From: Polaribacter sp. IC073
GTDB taxonomy: Bacteria > Bacteroidota > Bacteroidia > Flavobacteriales > Flavobacteriaceae
DNA: 64,000 nucleotides
Direction of reading: 5' to 3'
Assembly: GCF_007997075.1 (NCBI RefSeq)
Contig: NZ_VORS01000001.1
Coordinates: forward strand, 62,001 to 126,000
Shown: positions 63,933 through 64,000 of the stretch, piece by piece
Numbering within the stretch: the first letter of the stretch is position 1
Layout of the letters: every line of letters starts with the position of its first letter
Program-made: the position numbers and the translations under genes
Notes under the pieces: generated by a model
Database searches by the model: none
Seen by the model: the letters and a program-made list of their open reading frames with translations, nothing else
Told to the model about the DNA's origin: nothing

Positions 63933-64000
63933 CTGTTGTATTTTTTGTTTTATTGATAAATAGCGTCAATAATTTCTCCATTTTCGCATACAATTCTTCA
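63913..64000 (-). CDS. rnpA: ribonuclease P protein component (partial, C-terminal end)
   Basis: Only the last 28 residues are present, reading EELYAKMEKLLTLFINKTKN and a short tail, then TAA at 63913-63915. The helix fits the C-terminal helix of RnpA, and in flavobacteria rnpA often precedes an S41 protease gene. It overlaps the protease start by 20 bp. The assignment rests on a short segment and gene order. Confidence 0.5.
   Translation of the reverse strand, partial: EELYAKMEKLLTLFINKTKNTTDENIQP

Noticed and set aside
63953..64000. Alternative reading of the right edge as the end of a deaminase-type protein (GEIIDAIYQ)
   Set aside because: That frame stops after a short run and begins with a stop at the edge; the RnpA-like frame is open across the edge and overlaps the protease start.

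Overview
The window is a stretch of an AT-rich genome from the Bacteroidota, family Flavobacteriaceae. Gene content and style fit a marine Polaribacter- or Tenacibaculum-like organism, but the genus is inference. The evidence is: Bacteroidota promoters with a -7 element TAnnTTTG in front of many genes; a type IX secretion (T9SS) cargo protein with a type A sorting tail; an OmpA protein with thrombospondin-3 repeats; a TonB-dependent receptor with a CarboxypepD-like N-terminus; an HU-CCDC81/SPOR protein; atpDC separated from the rest of the ATP synthase genes; and frequent TTG/GTG starts. I see no rRNA, tRNA, CRISPR array, phage or insertion sequence.

Layout. 1-3.7 kb: end of a LolC/E-type permease, rbfA, and a lipoprotein / membrane protein / histidine kinase / response regulator operon. 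4-8.8 kb: atpC, atpD, an OmpA-family protein and kbl. 8.8-17.1 kb: an AddA-like helicase-nuclease, then a metal-homeostasis locus in which a DtxR/MntR-type regulator and a ZIP transporter are divergent from a TonB receptor and a thioredoxin-like protein, with an inverted-repeat operator between them; then a small outer-membrane barrel. 17.2-26.8 kb: mfd, a DMT exporter flanked by two palindromic repeat elements, an unknown 355-aa protein, dprA, a SPOR protein, a thioesterase, a short MscS channel and a PfpI/DJ-1 protein. 26.9-35 kb: a second MscS channel coupled to a large AAA-like ATPase, then a four-gene operon with nearly touching or overlapping ends (nucleotidyltransferase, TPR protein, DUF4292 lipoprotein, EnvC-like protein).

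35-43 kb is the most unusual part. An S8 peptidase with a T9SS tail has in front of it a tripartite palindromic element (35223-35317). A second copy with the same internal spacing lies at 39481-39575, followed by a promoter-like sequence, a foldable stretch and an intrinsic terminator, which together look like a small RNA or the residue of a lost gene. Two decayed T9SS sorting tails (39229-39445 on +, 42508-42832 on -) show that surface-protein genes have been lost here. An ABC-F ATPase and a DEDD exonuclease lie between them.

43-47 kb: a PhoP/PhoR-like two-component pair, a glycosyltransferase and purD. 47.1-60.6 kb: a surface polysaccharide cluster read on the minus strand from wzz through rmlB, rmlA, rmlC, a flippase, a pyruvyl transferase, two polymerase/ligase-like membrane proteins, glycosyltransferases, a WcaF-like acetyltransferase and a WcaJ-like initiating transferase. 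rmlD is absent. 60.6-64 kb: a conserved protein with a nucleoside-phosphorylase-like C-terminus, a CtpA-type S41 protease and the end of rnpA.
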